A DNA stretch of 64,000 nucleotides. It comes from Pseudomonas sp. CHM02. Its GTDB lineage: Bacteria > Pseudomonadota > Gammaproteobacteria > Pseudomonadales > Pseudomonadaceae. This document shows positions 47,558 to 56,411 of the stretch, piece by piece. Position 1 is the stretch's first letter. Each line of letters begins with the position of its first letter. The notes under the pieces are model-generated. The model saw only the letters and a program-made list of their open reading frames with translations. It did not search any database and was not told the DNA's origin. Made by a program: the position numbers and the translations under genes. The stretch spans positions 1 to 64,000 of the forward strand of contig NZ_JFCA01000001.1 in NCBI RefSeq assembly GCF_000612585.1, in the 5' to 3' direction.

Positions 47558-47786
47558 AATGTGTATGAAACGTGGAACACCCGTGTAGGCCGCATTGCTG
47601 CTGGATTCGGCCGTTTGTCACCGAATATTCCAAGGCAAAAACAGCAGGTTGGATTTTTGAGGGCGCGAACCCTATCACAAAAAAATGCGATCACCGAATG
47701 GATTTCCCTGCTTGTGTTTGAGGGCTGGCCCATGGCTACAATCGACCTTTATCCTCGCGATATCTTGCTCGCCCCACATGACAACT

Positions 47787-47886
47787 GTAGGCGCGAGCTT
47801 GCTCGCGAAGGACGCCAACGGTAACGCTGGCATCCTGAGTGAGCGCGGCGTCCTTATGTTTTTCGCGGGCAAGCCCGCTCCTACAA
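47787..47886. repeat. REP-type inverted repeat pair
   Basis: TGTAGGCGCGAGCTTGCTCGCGAAGGACGCC faces a run GGCGTCC...TTCGCGGGCAAGCCCGCTCCTACA just upstream of the response regulator gene. Confidence 0.7.
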
Positions 47887-47907
47887 TAATGAGAACCGAG
47901 GTAACGC

Positions 47908-48633
47908 ATGGAGCAAGAAGCCTGGCAGGTATTGATCGTCGAGGACGACCAGCGACTGGCCGAATTGACCCGTGAGTATCTGGAGAGCAACGGCCTGCGG
48001 GTGTCGGTGGAGGGGGATGGCGCCCTGGCCGCGGCGCGCATCATCGCCGAACAGCCGGACCTGGTGATTCTCGACCTGATGCTGCCCGGCGAAGACGGCC
48101 TGAGCATCTGCCGCAAGGTGCGCGAGCGCTATGACGGCGTGATCCTGATGCTTACCGCGCGCACCGACGACATGGATCAAGTGCTGGGCCTGGACATGGG
48201 CGCCGACGACTACGTGTGCAAACCCGTGCGCCCACGCTTGCTGCTGGCGCGCATCCAGGCCCTGCTGCGACGCAGCGAACCGGCGGAACCGGCGGTCGCG
48301 GAGAGCCAGCGCCGCCTGCAATTCGGTCCCTTGGTGGTGGACAACGCCCTGCGCGAGGCCTGGCTGAATAATGACGGCATCGAACTGACCAGCGCCGAAT
48401 TCGACCTGCTGTGGCTGCTGGTAGCGAATGCCGGGCGCATTCTGTCCCGCGAAGAAATCTTCATCGCCCTGCGCGGCATCGGCTACGACGGCCAGGACCG
48501 TTCCATCGATGTGCGTATCTCTCGCATACGCCCCAAGATAGGCGACGACCCGATCCACCCGCGCCTGATCAAGACCATCCGCAGCAAAGGCTACCTGTTC
48601 GTCCCCGAAGCCGCCGCCGACATGTCGCTGTGA
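47908..48633 (+). CDS. Two-component response regulator, OmpR family (RstA-like)
   Basis: The 241-residue protein has a receiver domain with acidic pocket VEDDQR, the phospho-acceptor in VILDLMLPGEDGL, the conserved Thr in LMLTART and Lys in DDYVCKPVRP, followed by a winged-helix domain ending SIDVRISRIRPKIGDDP and IRSKGYLF. It resembles RstA. It corresponds in position to the response regulator next to nrdA in P. aeruginosa (PA1157). The kinase gene overlaps its stop codon. Confidence 0.92.
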   Translation: MEQEAWQVLIVEDDQRLAELTREYLESNGLRVSVEGDGALAAARIIAEQPDLVILDLMLPGEDGLSICRKVRERYDGVILMLTARTDDMDQVLGLDMGADDYVCKPVRPRLLLARIQALLRRSEPAEPAVAESQRRLQFGPLVVDNALREAWLNNDGIELTSAEFDLLWLLVANAGRILSREEIFIALRGIGYDGQDRSIDVRISRIRPKIGDDPIHPRLIKTIRSKGYLFVPEAAADMSL

Positions 48634-50240
48634 ACTCGATCTTCCTGCGCATCTACGGGGGCATGTGCGCGGCGCTGATCCTGGTCGCGCTGCTCGGGGT
48701 GCTGGCCCTGCACTTGCTCAACGAGGTGCGCAGCGGCCAGTACCGCGAGCGCCTGGCCCACGGCACCTTCGCGCTGATGGGCGATAACCTGCAGCCCATG
48801 AGCACCATCGAGCGTCAACGTGCCCTGGCGGTGTGGGAGCGCTTGCTGGGGATCCCGCTGGAATTGCGCCCGCTGGCCGATGCGCAACTGGACTTGAGCC
48901 AGCGCAATCGCCTGCAACGTGGCCAGGTGCTGGTGGAGCAGACCGGGCCTCACGCCGCACGGGTGCTGCGATTGGTCAGTGATCAGGAACAACTGGTGCT
49001 CGCGGGCGAAGTGCAGCAGATCAGCGAACAGCTGGCGCGCGCGACTATCTACCTGCTCGCCGACGAACTGGTGCGCTTCCCGGTGGCCGAGCAGCCGCAA
49101 CGCCTAGCGGACATAAAGGAAGCCAAGGGGTTTGGCTTCGACATGCACCTGATGCCCCTCGACCAGGCCGATATGGACGAAGACCAGCGCCGCCGCGTAT
49201 CGGAAGGCGATACGGTAATGGCCCTGGGCAAGGGCGGCGATTCGATCCGCGTGTTTGCCGGCATGGTCGGTACGCCGTGGGTGCTGGAAATCGGCCCCTT
49301 GTATCAAATGAACCCTTACCCGGCGCAATGGCTGATCCTGATCGCCTTGATCAGCCTGACCCTGATCGGTTTGATCGTCTATCTATTGGTACGCCAGCTT
49401 GAACGTCGACTGCGCGGCCTGGAAGCCGCCGCCACCCGCATCGCCAAGGGCAACCTGGAGGTCCGTGTGCCGGCTCGTGGTGCCGACTCGGTGGGGCGCC
49501 TGGCGGCGGCGTTCAATGGCATGGCCGAGCACTTGCAGCAGTTGCTGGCGATCCAGCGTGAACTGGTGCGCGCGGTATCCCACGAATTGCGTACCCCGGT
49601 GGCGCGTTTGCGTTTCGGCCTGGAGATGGTTGGCGATGCCACTACCCCCGAGGCGCGGCGCAAATACCTGGACGGCATGGACAGTGATATCCAGGACCTC
49701 GACGGGCTGGTGGATGAAATGCTGACTTACGCGCGCCTGGAACAAGGCTCGCCGGAGCTGAATTTCCAGCGGGTTGACCTGGATGCGCTGCTCGATCAGG
49801 TGATCGGCGAATTGTCGCCACTGCGCCCACAGGTGAGTGTGGCCCGGGGTATTTGCCTGTCTTCGGCGCATTGGGATGACGCCTGGGTCGACGCCGAGCC
49901 GCGTTACCTGCACCGTGCCCTGCAGAATTTGGTGAGCAATGCGATGCGTCATGCCCAGGGCCAGGTGTTGATCAGTTATCAGGTGGGCCAGGTGCGCTGT
50001 CGCATCGATGTCGAAGACGACGGCCCCGGCGTGCCGGAAAGTGCCTGGGAACGTATCTTCACGCCGTTCCTGCGCCTGGATGACAGCCGCACCCGCGCCT
50101 CGGGTGGGCATGGCCTGGGGTTGTCGATTGTGCGGCGGATTATCTACTGGCACGGCGGGCGGGCGTTGATCAGCAAGAGCAACAATCTGGGTGGGGCGTG
50201 CTTTAGCCTGAGCTGGCCGAGGGATCAGGATAAGCCTTGA
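48630..50240 (+). CDS. Sensor histidine kinase (RstB-like)
   Basis: The 536-residue inner-membrane kinase starts with GTG at 48630, overlapping the regulator stop (GTGA). It has a first membrane helix (LRIYGGMCAALILVALLGVLALHLL), a periplasmic sensor region of about 200 residues, a second helix (WLILIALISLTLIGLIVYLLV), a HAMP domain (RLRGLEAAATRIAKGNLEVRVP), the H box AVSHELRTPVARLRFG, the N box NLVSNAMRHA, and G boxes DDGPGVP and GGHGLGLSIV. An upstream open frame to 48411 is out of place. The sensed signal is unknown. Confidence 0.93.
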   Translation: MNSIFLRIYGGMCAALILVALLGVLALHLLNEVRSGQYRERLAHGTFALMGDNLQPMSTIERQRALAVWERLLGIPLELRPLADAQLDLSQRNRLQRGQVLVEQTGPHAARVLRLVSDQEQLVLAGEVQQISEQLARATIYLLADELVRFPVAEQPQRLADIKEAKGFGFDMHLMPLDQADMDEDQRRRVSEGDTVMALGKGGDSIRVFAGMVGTPWVLEIGPLYQMNPYPAQWLILIALISLTLIGLIVYLLVRQLERRLRGLEAAATRIAKGNLEVRVPARGADSVGRLAAAFNGMAEHLQQLLAIQRELVRAVSHELRTPVARLRFGLEMVGDATTPEARRKYLDGMDSDIQDLDGLVDEMLTYARLEQGSPELNFQRVDLDALLDQVIGELSPLRPQVSVARGICLSSAHWDDAWVDAEPRYLHRALQNLVSNAMRHAQGQVLISYQVGQVRCRIDVEDDGPGVPESAWERIFTPFLRLDDSRTRASGGHGLGLSIVRRIIYWHGGRALISKSNNLGGACFSLSWPRDQDKP

Positions 50241-50245
50241 TATTG

Positions 50246-50325
50246 CTATCGCCGGCAAGCCGGCTCTACAGGGGGGGGCGCGTCGCACGTGTAGGCGCGG
50301 GCTTGCCGGCGATGACGGTCAATCA
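50246..50325. repeat. REP-type inverted repeats
   Basis: TATCGCCGGCAAGCCGGCTCTACA and GTGTAGGCGCGGGCTTGCCGGCGATGA flank a G8 run in the gap between the kinase gene and the convergent phosphopantetheinyl transferase gene. Confidence 0.65.
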
Positions 50326-51039
50326 GGCGCCGACAGCCACCAGGCTCAACAGTTGTCCATCGTTCAACGCAAATTGCCCAACCAACTCTTTGCCATGGCA
50401 CCACTCGCCGGACAGGTCCGTCAGCAACCGCAGCCGAAACTGGCCGGAATCTGACCACTCCAGCAACTCAGCATGCTCAAAGTAAAAACGCGTCTGCACG
50501 ATCGGGTACAGCGCCTTGAACAGGCTTTCCTTGGCCGAAAACGTCAGCGTCACCAACTGCGCGATCTGCTCTCTTGGCAAGGCGGCCATGCGCTGCAACT
50601 CATCCGCCGTCAGGATTTCTCCCGCCAACCGCTCCGCCCGTTCCAGGCTCAACACGTTCTCCAGGTCCATGCCCAGTCCGCGCCATTGCGCCTTGTGCGC
50701 GACAATCGCGGCGGCATGCCCGGTGCTGTGCGTGATGGAGCCGCTGATGTGCGCCGGCCACACCGGTGCACGGTCTTCACCGATCGCGGGGATGTAATTG
50801 AGGTGATCGAGTTGTTGCAGGGCGGCGCGGGCGCACAGCCGCCCAGCCAGGAACTCGGCCTGACGCTTGGCCACCGAGCGCTGGATGCTGGCCGGTGGCG
50901 GCACGGCGCTGCGCTGGAAGTCGCTTGCCGTTAATAAGCTCGGGTCAAAACGCGTGCTGAGAAACACAGCGCCCTGCAAGGGTTCAGGCAGGGGCCAATG
51001 GGCGTCGAGTGGGGTGCAGCAAGCAGGTAGGGGATTCAT
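50323..51039 (-). CDS. pcpS: 4'-phosphopantetheinyl transferase (PcpS-type)
   Basis: The enzyme attaches the phosphopantetheine arm from coenzyme A to carrier proteins. The 238-residue protein is of the EntD/Sfp group: GSITHSTGHAAAIV, the metal-binding MDLENVLSLERAERLAGEIL, and the catalytic FSAKESLFKALYPIV. In P. aeruginosa the single Sfp-type enzyme PcpS serves both fatty-acid and siderophore carrier proteins, and the gene lies in the same nrdA-phoPQ interval. The symbol is given by this analogy. Confidence 0.88.
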   Translation of the reverse strand: MNPLPACCTPLDAHWPLPEPLQGAVFLSTRFDPSLLTASDFQRSAVPPPASIQRSVAKRQAEFLAGRLCARAALQQLDHLNYIPAIGEDRAPVWPAHISGSITHSTGHAAAIVAHKAQWRGLGMDLENVLSLERAERLAGEILTADELQRMAALPREQIAQLVTLTFSAKESLFKALYPIVQTRFYFEHAELLEWSDSGQFRLRLLTDLSGEWCHGKELVGQFALNDGQLLSLVAVGA

Positions 51040-51084
51040 GGGCGGTATTTTGCCGAGTTGATAGGCAGGAGGATAGTCCGCTGC

Positions 51085-51124
51085 GGTTCAGGTGCGGTTC
51101 AGAGCCTGTTCAGGGGGAGTTCAG
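51085..51124 (+). promoter_or_regulatory. Fourfold PhoP box ahead of the phoPQ operon
   Basis: GGTTCA (51085), GGTTCA (51096), TGTTCA (51107) and AGTTCA (51118) repeat with an exact 11-base period, each followed by G. PhoP-family boxes are direct repeats with an 11-base period. A TAGTCT -10-like hexamer at 51136 begins 12 bases after the last repeat, the usual distance when PhoP replaces a -35 element. This points to strong autoregulation of the downstream operon. Confidence 0.75.
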
Positions 51125-51186
51125 GGGCATCTGCGTAGTCTTGGACCTACACAAAGGCACACAGCCCAACGCGTAGAGGTAACCCC

Positions 51187-51495
51187 ATGACTGCGATCAA
51201 AAAGCTGATGTTGGCGTTAACCATGCTCAGTGCCACGGCCGGGGCCCAGGCCGCCGACGGTGCCTTCGCCGCCTTCGGCAGTGAGAAAACCAAGAAATCC
51301 AGCACCCTGATCCAGCGTGTCAGCTTCGAAGAGGCCGGCAGCCAACCCACGCCTTGGGGCCAGTCCCTGGGCCTTGCAACCCCGCAGCCGGCCTATCGCA
51401 CCGGCTATGAACACCTGACCGGGCAGTTCAATGGCATTAAACTGCGCCCGCAAGACCTGCAGGGCCGCTATGATATCCCTCTGTCGGACAGTTGA
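51187..51495 (+). CDS. Small secreted protein, first gene of the phoPQ operon, unknown function
   Basis: The 102-residue protein has a signal peptide (MTAIKKLMLALTMLSATAGAQA, cleavage near AQA-AD), leaving about 80 residues with no cysteine: polar, with several Gln, Pro and Tyr (SQPTPWGQSLGLATPQPAYRTGYEHL). ATG 51187 is 64 bases after the PhoP boxes and follows AGAGGTAACCCC. It ends 18 bases before phoP. In P. aeruginosa the outer-membrane protein gene oprH sits in this place; this protein is half its size and does not look like OprH. No family is recognised. Confidence 0.82.
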   Translation: MTAIKKLMLALTMLSATAGAQAADGAFAAFGSEKTKKSSTLIQRVSFEEAGSQPTPWGQSLGLATPQPAYRTGYEHLTGQFNGIKLRPQDLQGRYDIPLSDS

Positions 51496-51513
51496 TTTGC
51501 TTTGGAGAGCCTT

Positions 51514-52191
51514 ATGAAATTGCTGGTGGTGGAAGATGAGGCGCTGCTGCGTCATCACCTGTTTACCCGCCTGACCGACAGCGGGCATGTGGTCGAGGCC
51601 GTGGCCAATGCCGAAGAGGCCCTGTACCAGACTGGCCAGTTCAATCATGACCTGGCGATCATCGACCTGGGCCTGCCCGGCATGGGCGGCCTGGACCTGA
51701 TCCGCCAACTGCGTAGCCAGGCCAAGACCTTCCCGATCCTGATCCTCACCGCTCGTGGCAACTGGCAGGACAAGGTCGAAGGCCTGGCTGCCGGTGCCGA
51801 CGACTACGTGGTCAAGCCGTTCCAGTTCGAAGAGCTGGAGGCGCGGATGAACGCCTTGCTGCGCCGCTCCAGCGGTTTTACCCAATCGACCATTGTGGCC
51901 GGCCCGTTGCTGCTGGACCTCAATCGCAAGCAGGCGTCCCTCGACGAACAGCCGCTGGCGCTGACGGCCTACGAATACCGCATCCTCGAATACCTGATGC
52001 GCCATCACCAGCAAGTGGTCGCCAAGGACCGCTTGATGGAGCAGCTCTACCCGGATGACGACGAGCGTGATCCGAATGTCATCGAAGTGCTGGTTGGCCG
52101 CCTGCGCCGCAAGCTGGAAGGGCCGGGCGGGTTCAAGCCGATCGACACAGTGCGTGGCCTGGGCTACCTGTTCAATGAGCGCTGCCGTTGA
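51514..52191 (+). CDS. phoP: Response regulator PhoP
   Basis: PhoP activates genes for low-Mg2+ adaptation and polymyxin resistance in Pseudomonas. The 225-residue protein starts MKLLVVEDEALLRHHL and closely follows the P. aeruginosa sequence I remember: phospho-acceptor in IIDLGLPGMGGL, ILTARGNWQDKVEGLAAGADDYVVKPFQFEEL, and the winged helix ending RGLGYLFNERCR. The frame opens at 51502, but ATG 51514 behind TTTGGAGAGC is preferred. The phoQ start codon overlaps its stop. Confidence 0.95.
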   Translation: MKLLVVEDEALLRHHLFTRLTDSGHVVEAVANAEEALYQTGQFNHDLAIIDLGLPGMGGLDLIRQLRSQAKTFPILILTARGNWQDKVEGLAAGADDYVVKPFQFEELEARMNALLRRSSGFTQSTIVAGPLLLDLNRKQASLDEQPLALTAYEYRILEYLMRHHQQVVAKDRLMEQLYPDDDERDPNVIEVLVGRLRRKLEGPGGFKPIDTVRGLGYLFNERCR

Positions 52192-53534
52192 TTCGCTCGT
52201 TACGCGTGCGCTTGATGCTGGCGGCCGCCACCCTGGCCGTGTTGTTCATGCTGGGCTTGTTGCCGGCCATGCAGGGGGCGTTCAGCCTGGCGTTGCAGGA
52301 CTCCATCGAGCAGCGCCTGGCGTCGGACGTCACCACTCTGATCTCTGCCGCACGGGTCGAAAACAACCGCCTGCTGATGCCGGCGCAGTTGCCCGACGAG
52401 CGTTTCAACCTCACCGACAGCCGCTTGCTGGGCTATATCTATGACCGTGAAGGCCATCTGGTATGGCGCTCGCGGGCGACCAAGGAAGAAAACATCAATT
52501 ACAAACCGCGCTATGACGGGCGCGGTAATGAATTTGCACGGATTCGCGAGGCCAACGGCCAGGAATTCTTCGTGTATGACGTCGAGGTCAAGCTGCTGGG
52601 CGGCAAGAGCGCGGCGTTCAGTATCGTCGCCCTGCAACCGGTGCGCGAATACCAACTGACCCTCGAAGGCCTGCGCGAGAACCTCTACCTGGGCTTCGGC
52701 GCGGCCTTGCTGGTGTTGCTGACCCTGCTGTGGCTGGGCCTGACCTGGGGCCTGCAGGCTCTGCGGCGGCTGAGCCAGGAACTCGACCAGATCGAAGGCG
52801 GCACTCGCGAAAGTCTTTCCGAACAACACCCCCGCGAACTGTTGCGCCTCACCGGCTCCCTCAACCGCTTGCTGCACAGTGAGCGTGAGCAACGGGCGCG
52901 CTACCGCGACTCCCTCGACGACCTGGCCCACAGCCTGAAAACCCCGCTGGCGGTGTTGCAAGGCGTGAGCGAAGACATGGCCCAGCGCCCGGAAGATCGC
53001 GACCAGGCCTGGGTACTGCAGTCGCAGATCGAGCGCATGAGCCAGCAAATCAGCTACCAGTTGCAACGGGCCAGCCTGCGCAAAAGCGGCCTGGTGCGCC
53101 ACCAGGTTCGGCTGGAACCGGTGCTGCAAAGCCTCTGCGATACGCTGGATAAGGTGTACCGCGACAAGCGCGTCACGGTGCGCTTCGAGCTGCCGGAGGA
53201 ATGCGATGTGCCGATCGAGAAGGGCGCGTTGCTGGAGTTGCTCGGCAACCTGCTGGAAAACGCTTACCGCCTGTGTTTGAGCGAAGTGCGCATCAGCTTC
53301 GTGGAAAACCTGGAAGGCAGTGAGCTGTGCATTGAAGATGATGGTCCTGGCGTGCCACCGGATCAACGTGCGCGCATCCTGCAAAGGGGTGAGCGGCTGG
53401 ATCGTCAGCATCCGGGGCAGGGGATTGGCTTGGCGGTGGTCAAGGACATCATTGAAAGCTACGGCGCGCGGCTGACCTTGGGCGATTCGCCTTTGGGCGG
53501 CGCCGCGTTCAAGATTCACTTCCCGGCTTTGTGA
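52188..53534 (+). CDS. phoQ: Sensor kinase PhoQ
   Basis: PhoQ senses divalent cations and antimicrobial peptides and controls PhoP phosphorylation. The 448-residue protein starts with TTG at 52188, overlapping the phoP stop (TTGA), as MIRSLRVRLMLAAATLAVLFMLGLLP (first membrane helix). It continues with a periplasmic PAS-like domain, a second helix (LYLGFGAALLVLLTLLWLGLTWG), HAMP, H box DDLAHSLKTPLAVLQG, N box NLLENAYRLC and G boxes EDDGPGVPPDQRARI and GQGIGLAVVKDI. Length equals that of the P. aeruginosa protein. Confidence 0.95.
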   Translation: MIRSLRVRLMLAAATLAVLFMLGLLPAMQGAFSLALQDSIEQRLASDVTTLISAARVENNRLLMPAQLPDERFNLTDSRLLGYIYDREGHLVWRSRATKEENINYKPRYDGRGNEFARIREANGQEFFVYDVEVKLLGGKSAAFSIVALQPVREYQLTLEGLRENLYLGFGAALLVLLTLLWLGLTWGLQALRRLSQELDQIEGGTRESLSEQHPRELLRLTGSLNRLLHSEREQRARYRDSLDDLAHSLKTPLAVLQGVSEDMAQRPEDRDQAWVLQSQIERMSQQISYQLQRASLRKSGLVRHQVRLEPVLQSLCDTLDKVYRDKRVTVRFELPEECDVPIEKGALLELLGNLLENAYRLCLSEVRISFVENLEGSELCIEDDGPGVPPDQRARILQRGERLDRQHPGQGIGLAVVKDIIESYGARLTLGDSPLGGAAFKIHFPAL

Positions 53535-53548
53535 TCTCCATTGGCTGT

Positions 53549-53652
53549 GCCGGCCTCTTCGCAGGCAAGCCAGCTCCCACAGTGGATTGTGTTCACACAT
53601 CAGAATGTGTGTGAATCGGGTCAAAATGTGGGAGCTGGCTTGCCTGCGATGA
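53549..53652. repeat. REP-type inverted repeat pair
   Basis: TTCGCAGGCAAGCCAGCTCCCACA faces TGTGGGAGCTGGCTTGCCTGCGA around an inner CACACATCAGAATGTGTGTG hairpin, between the convergent phoQ and the AraC-type gene. Confidence 0.75.
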
Positions 53653-53674
53653 GGCCAGTCCAGACATCGCCGCT

Positions 53675-54673
53675 CTAGCTTTCCTGCGCTCGATACGCCC
53701 CCGGCGTCAGCCCTGTCCACTTCTTGAACGCCCGATGAAACGCCGACGGTTCGGAAAATCCGAGCTGCTCGGCAATCTCCTGCAACGACAAATCCGCGCG
53801 GCCCAGATGATAGATGGCGATGTCCCGCCGCAGTTCATCCTTGAGCGCCTGAAAGCTGGTGCCTTCTTCGCGCAAATGCCTGCGCAGCGTCTGCGGGCTG
53901 ATGTGCAGATGCTGGGCGACGGTTTCCAGGTCTGGCCAGGGCGTGCGGTCACGGCTGAGCAAGCGGCGTAGCTGGCTGCTCAAACTGTCGCCTTCGTCCG
54001 GCCGAGACAGCAGGTCGGCCGGCGAGCGCTCTAGAAAGTGCCTGAGTGTGCGTTCATCCTGCAACAGCGGCAGCTTCAAATAGCGCGCGGGAAACACCAG
54101 GCTGCTGTTCGGTGCACCGAATACCTGGCGACAGGGAAACAGCAGGTCATATTCGCTGGCGTGCGCCGGCATTGAGTAGCTGAAGGTGGCCTGGTGCAGT
54201 CGGATGCGTTGGCCGATCAGCCAACTGCCCAGGCGATGCCAGATCACCAGCAGGCATTCAGTCAGGAAGTGATCCGGGTCCCACAACTGCGTGTCATCCA
54301 GGCTCAGGCGTGCCATTTCGCCTTCGCGTGTCAGCTGCCAGCGCGGCCCTTGTGGGAATAGGCTATAAAATAATAAACCGCGTTCCAGAGCTTTCTCCAG
54401 GGTGCGGCAGTGGATCAGCGCGTGGCACATCATGGCGAAGGTACCGCGTTTGCTGGGCCCGTCGGCGAACCCCAGGTATTCGTCATCCAGCGCCAGCCAA
54501 AGCATCTGCAGCAACCGGGTGAATTGCTCCGGGGCGATGCGGGCGCGAGGTTCGGTCAGTAATTCCGGGGTGATGCCCACCTGCGCCAACAGGCCCGAAT
54601 AGTCGTAGCCGGCCCGATGCGCCCCGCCGAGGGCTGCCCGGGCGTAGTGACTGGCGATGGTACGTTCACGCAT
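53675..54673 (-). CDS. AraC-family transcriptional regulator
   Basis: The 332-residue protein has an N-terminal arabinose-binding-domain-like part of the OruR/ArgR-like group (TIASHYARAALGGAHRAGYDYSGLLAQVGI, PEQFTRLLQMLWLALDDEYLG) and a C-terminal AraC helix-turn-helix pair (TVAQHLHISPQTLRRHL and SLQEIAEQLGFSEPSAFHRAFKKWTGLTPGAYR). It is divergent from dctA with a 338-base gap that contains palindromes and the dctA promoter. Its target is unknown. A homologue next to dctA also occurs in P. aeruginosa as I recall. Confidence 0.9.
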   Translation of the reverse strand: MRERTIASHYARAALGGAHRAGYDYSGLLAQVGITPELLTEPRARIAPEQFTRLLQMLWLALDDEYLGFADGPSKRGTFAMMCHALIHCRTLEKALERGLLFYSLFPQGPRWQLTREGEMARLSLDDTQLWDPDHFLTECLLVIWHRLGSWLIGQRIRLHQATFSYSMPAHASEYDLLFPCRQVFGAPNSSLVFPARYLKLPLLQDERTLRHFLERSPADLLSRPDEGDSLSSQLRRLLSRDRTPWPDLETVAQHLHISPQTLRRHLREEGTSFQALKDELRRDIAIYHLGRADLSLQEIAEQLGFSEPSAFHRAFKKWTGLTPGAYRAQES

Positions 54674-54728
54674 GCGAAGGCCTCGTCCATGGAAGGGCGG
54701 ATCGTAGCATCCCCGGAGAGGGTCACAA

Positions 54729-54783
54729 GGCGGATATCCGCCAAATTGTAGGACGAGATCGGATCAGTGGGCGGAAATCCGCC
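54729..54783. promoter_or_regulatory. Paired GGCGGAwATCCGCC palindromes upstream of dctA
   Basis: GGCGGATATCCGCC (54729-54742) and GGCGGAAATCCGCC (54770-54783) lie 41 bases apart centre to centre, about four helical turns, 79 bases upstream of the sigma-54 promoter. A third, GGCGGATATTTGCC, is at 54972-54985 in the leader. The layout fits enhancer sites for an NtrC-type activator such as DctD or MifR. The first also sits 56 bases upstream of the AraC-type gene, so it may act on that promoter. Confidence 0.6.
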
Positions 54784-54861
54784 ACTCGATTGAGCGCTCG
54801 GGAGGGCGACCGAAAACCCTGAGCCCTGATGTCTAAAGGCCTTCAGGGTTTTTCGGCAAAG

Positions 54862-54877
54862 TGGCACGGCGTTTGCG
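54862..54877 (+). promoter_or_regulatory. Sigma-54 promoter of dctA
   Basis: TGGCACGGCGTTTGCG matches the -24/-12 consensus with GG (54863) and GC (54875) 12 bases apart. C4-dicarboxylate transport genes are RpoN-dependent in Pseudomonas. Confidence 0.85.
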
Positions 54878-54917
54878 ATAAGGATGACAGCGCAGGCTTG
54901 CGTCTATAGGCCTCGCA

Positions 54918-54925
54918 AACAACAA
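54918..54925 (+). promoter_or_regulatory. Candidate Crc/Hfq CA motif in dctA leader
   Basis: AACAACAA fits AAnAAnAA and lies in the transcribed leader about 30 bases after the expected sigma-54 start and 87 bases before the ATG. Confidence 0.4.
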
Positions 54926-55011
54926 ATCCCTCCAGTGCAGGAGGGTTCGCAATTCAAGTGTCGTGGGCAATGGCGGATATTTGCCACACGGGACGATTGA
55001 GGAATTTTGCA

Positions 55012-56343
55012 ATGACGACTCGTCAGCCAATCTACAAATCCCTGTACTTCCAGGTGATCGTTGCAATCGTTATCGGTATTTTGCTCGGTCACTTCTACCC
55101 GCAGACCGGCGTGGCCCTCAAGCCACTGGGTGACGGGTTCATCAAACTGATCAAAATGGTCATCGCCCCGATCATCTTCTGCACCGTTGTCAGCGGCATC
55201 GCTGGCATGCAAAGCATGAAATCGGTCGGCAAAACCGGCGGCTATGCGCTGCTGTACTTCGAAATCGTTTCTACCATCGCGCTGCTGATCGGCTTGATCG
55301 TGGTGAACGTCGTGCAGCCGGGCGCCGGCATGCACATCGACGTAGCGACCCTGGACGCCTCCAAAGTGGCGGCCTACGTCACTGCCGGTAAAGACCAGAG
55401 CATCGTCGGCTTTATCCTCAACGTGATCCCTAACACCATCGTCGGCGCGTTCGCCAACGGCGACATCCTGCAAGTGCTGATGTTCTCGGTGATCTTCGGT
55501 TTCGCCCTGCACCGCCTGGGTGCCTACGGCAAGCCGGTGCTGGACTTCATCGATCGCTTCGCTCACGTGATGTTCAACATCATCAACATGATCATGAAGC
55601 TCGCGCCAATCGGTGCCCTGGGTGCCATGGCGTTCACCATCGGTGCCTACGGCGTGGGTTCCCTGGTGCAGTTGGGCCAGTTGATGATCTGCTTCTACAT
55701 CACCTGCGTCCTGTTCGTGCTGGTGGTGCTCGGTGCTATCTGCCGCGCCCACGGTTTCAGCGTGATCAAACTGATCCGCTACATCCGTGAAGAGCTGCTG
55801 ATCGTTCTGGGTACTTCGTCCTCCGAATCCGCACTGCCACGCATGCTGATCAAGATGGAGCGCCTGGGTGCCAAGAAGTCCGTAGTAGGCCTGGTGATCC
55901 CGACTGGCTACTCGTTCAACCTCGACGGTACTTCGATCTACCTGACCATGGCTGCCGTGTTCATCGCCCAGGCGACTGACACCCACATGGACATCACCCA
56001 CCAGATCACCCTGCTGCTGGTGCTGCTGCTGTCCTCCAAAGGCGCTGCAGGCGTGACCGGTTCGGGCTTCATCGTACTGGCTGCCACCCTGTCGGCCGTA
56101 GGCCACCTGCCGGTTGCCGGCCTGGCGCTGATCCTGGGTATCGACCGCTTCATGTCCGAAGCCCGTGCGCTGACCAACCTCGTTGGTAACGCCGTAGCCA
56201 CCATCGTTGTGGCCAAGTGGGTCAAGGAGCTGGACACCGACAAGCTGCAAAGCGAGCTGGCGTCTGGTGGTACCGGTATCTCGGAAACCCGCGAAATCGA
56301 TGACCTGGGTGTTGCTGAAGGCCCTGCCCCTGTCGTCAAGTAA
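55012..56343 (+). CDS. dctA: C4-dicarboxylate transport protein DctA
   Basis: DctA is an inner-membrane symporter for succinate, fumarate and malate. The 443-residue protein belongs to the DAACS family: [22 protein letters not shown], the serine-rich re-entrant loop [29 protein letters not shown] and [20 protein letters not shown], with eight transmembrane helices expected. The open frame extends to 54958, but ATG 55012 behind TTGAGGAATT gives the usual [15 protein letters not shown] start. Confidence 0.96.
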   Translation: MTTRQPIYKSLYFQVIVAIVIGILLGHFYPQTGVALKPLGDGFIKLIKMVIAPIIFCTVVSGIAGMQSMKSVGKTGGYALLYFEIVSTIALLIGLIVVNVVQPGAGMHIDVATLDASKVAAYVTAGKDQSIVGFILNVIPNTIVGAFANGDILQVLMFSVIFGFALHRLGAYGKPVLDFIDRFAHVMFNIINMIMKLAPIGALGAMAFTIGAYGVGSLVQLGQLMICFYITCVLFVLVVLGAICRAHGFSVIKLIRYIREELLIVLGTSSSESALPRMLIKMERLGAKKSVVGLVIPTGYSFNLDGTSIYLTMAAVFIAQATDTHMDITHQITLLLVLLLSSKGAAGVTGSGFIVLAATLSAVGHLPVAGLALILGIDRFMSEARALTNLVGNAVATIVVAKWVKELDTDKLQSELASGGTGISETREIDDLGVAEGPAPVVK

Positions 56344-56379
56344 GCGGCTGATGGCGTGACCTGACGCCAACCGCTACGC

Positions 56380-56411
56380 ACAAACGCCCCGACTGGTTCG
56401 GGGCGTTTGCG
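56380..56411 (+). terminator. Hairpin after dctA
   Basis: CAAACGCCCCGA and TCGGGGCGTTTG form a 12-base-pair stem with a CTGGT-type loop. There is no long T run, so its strength is uncertain. Confidence 0.65.
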
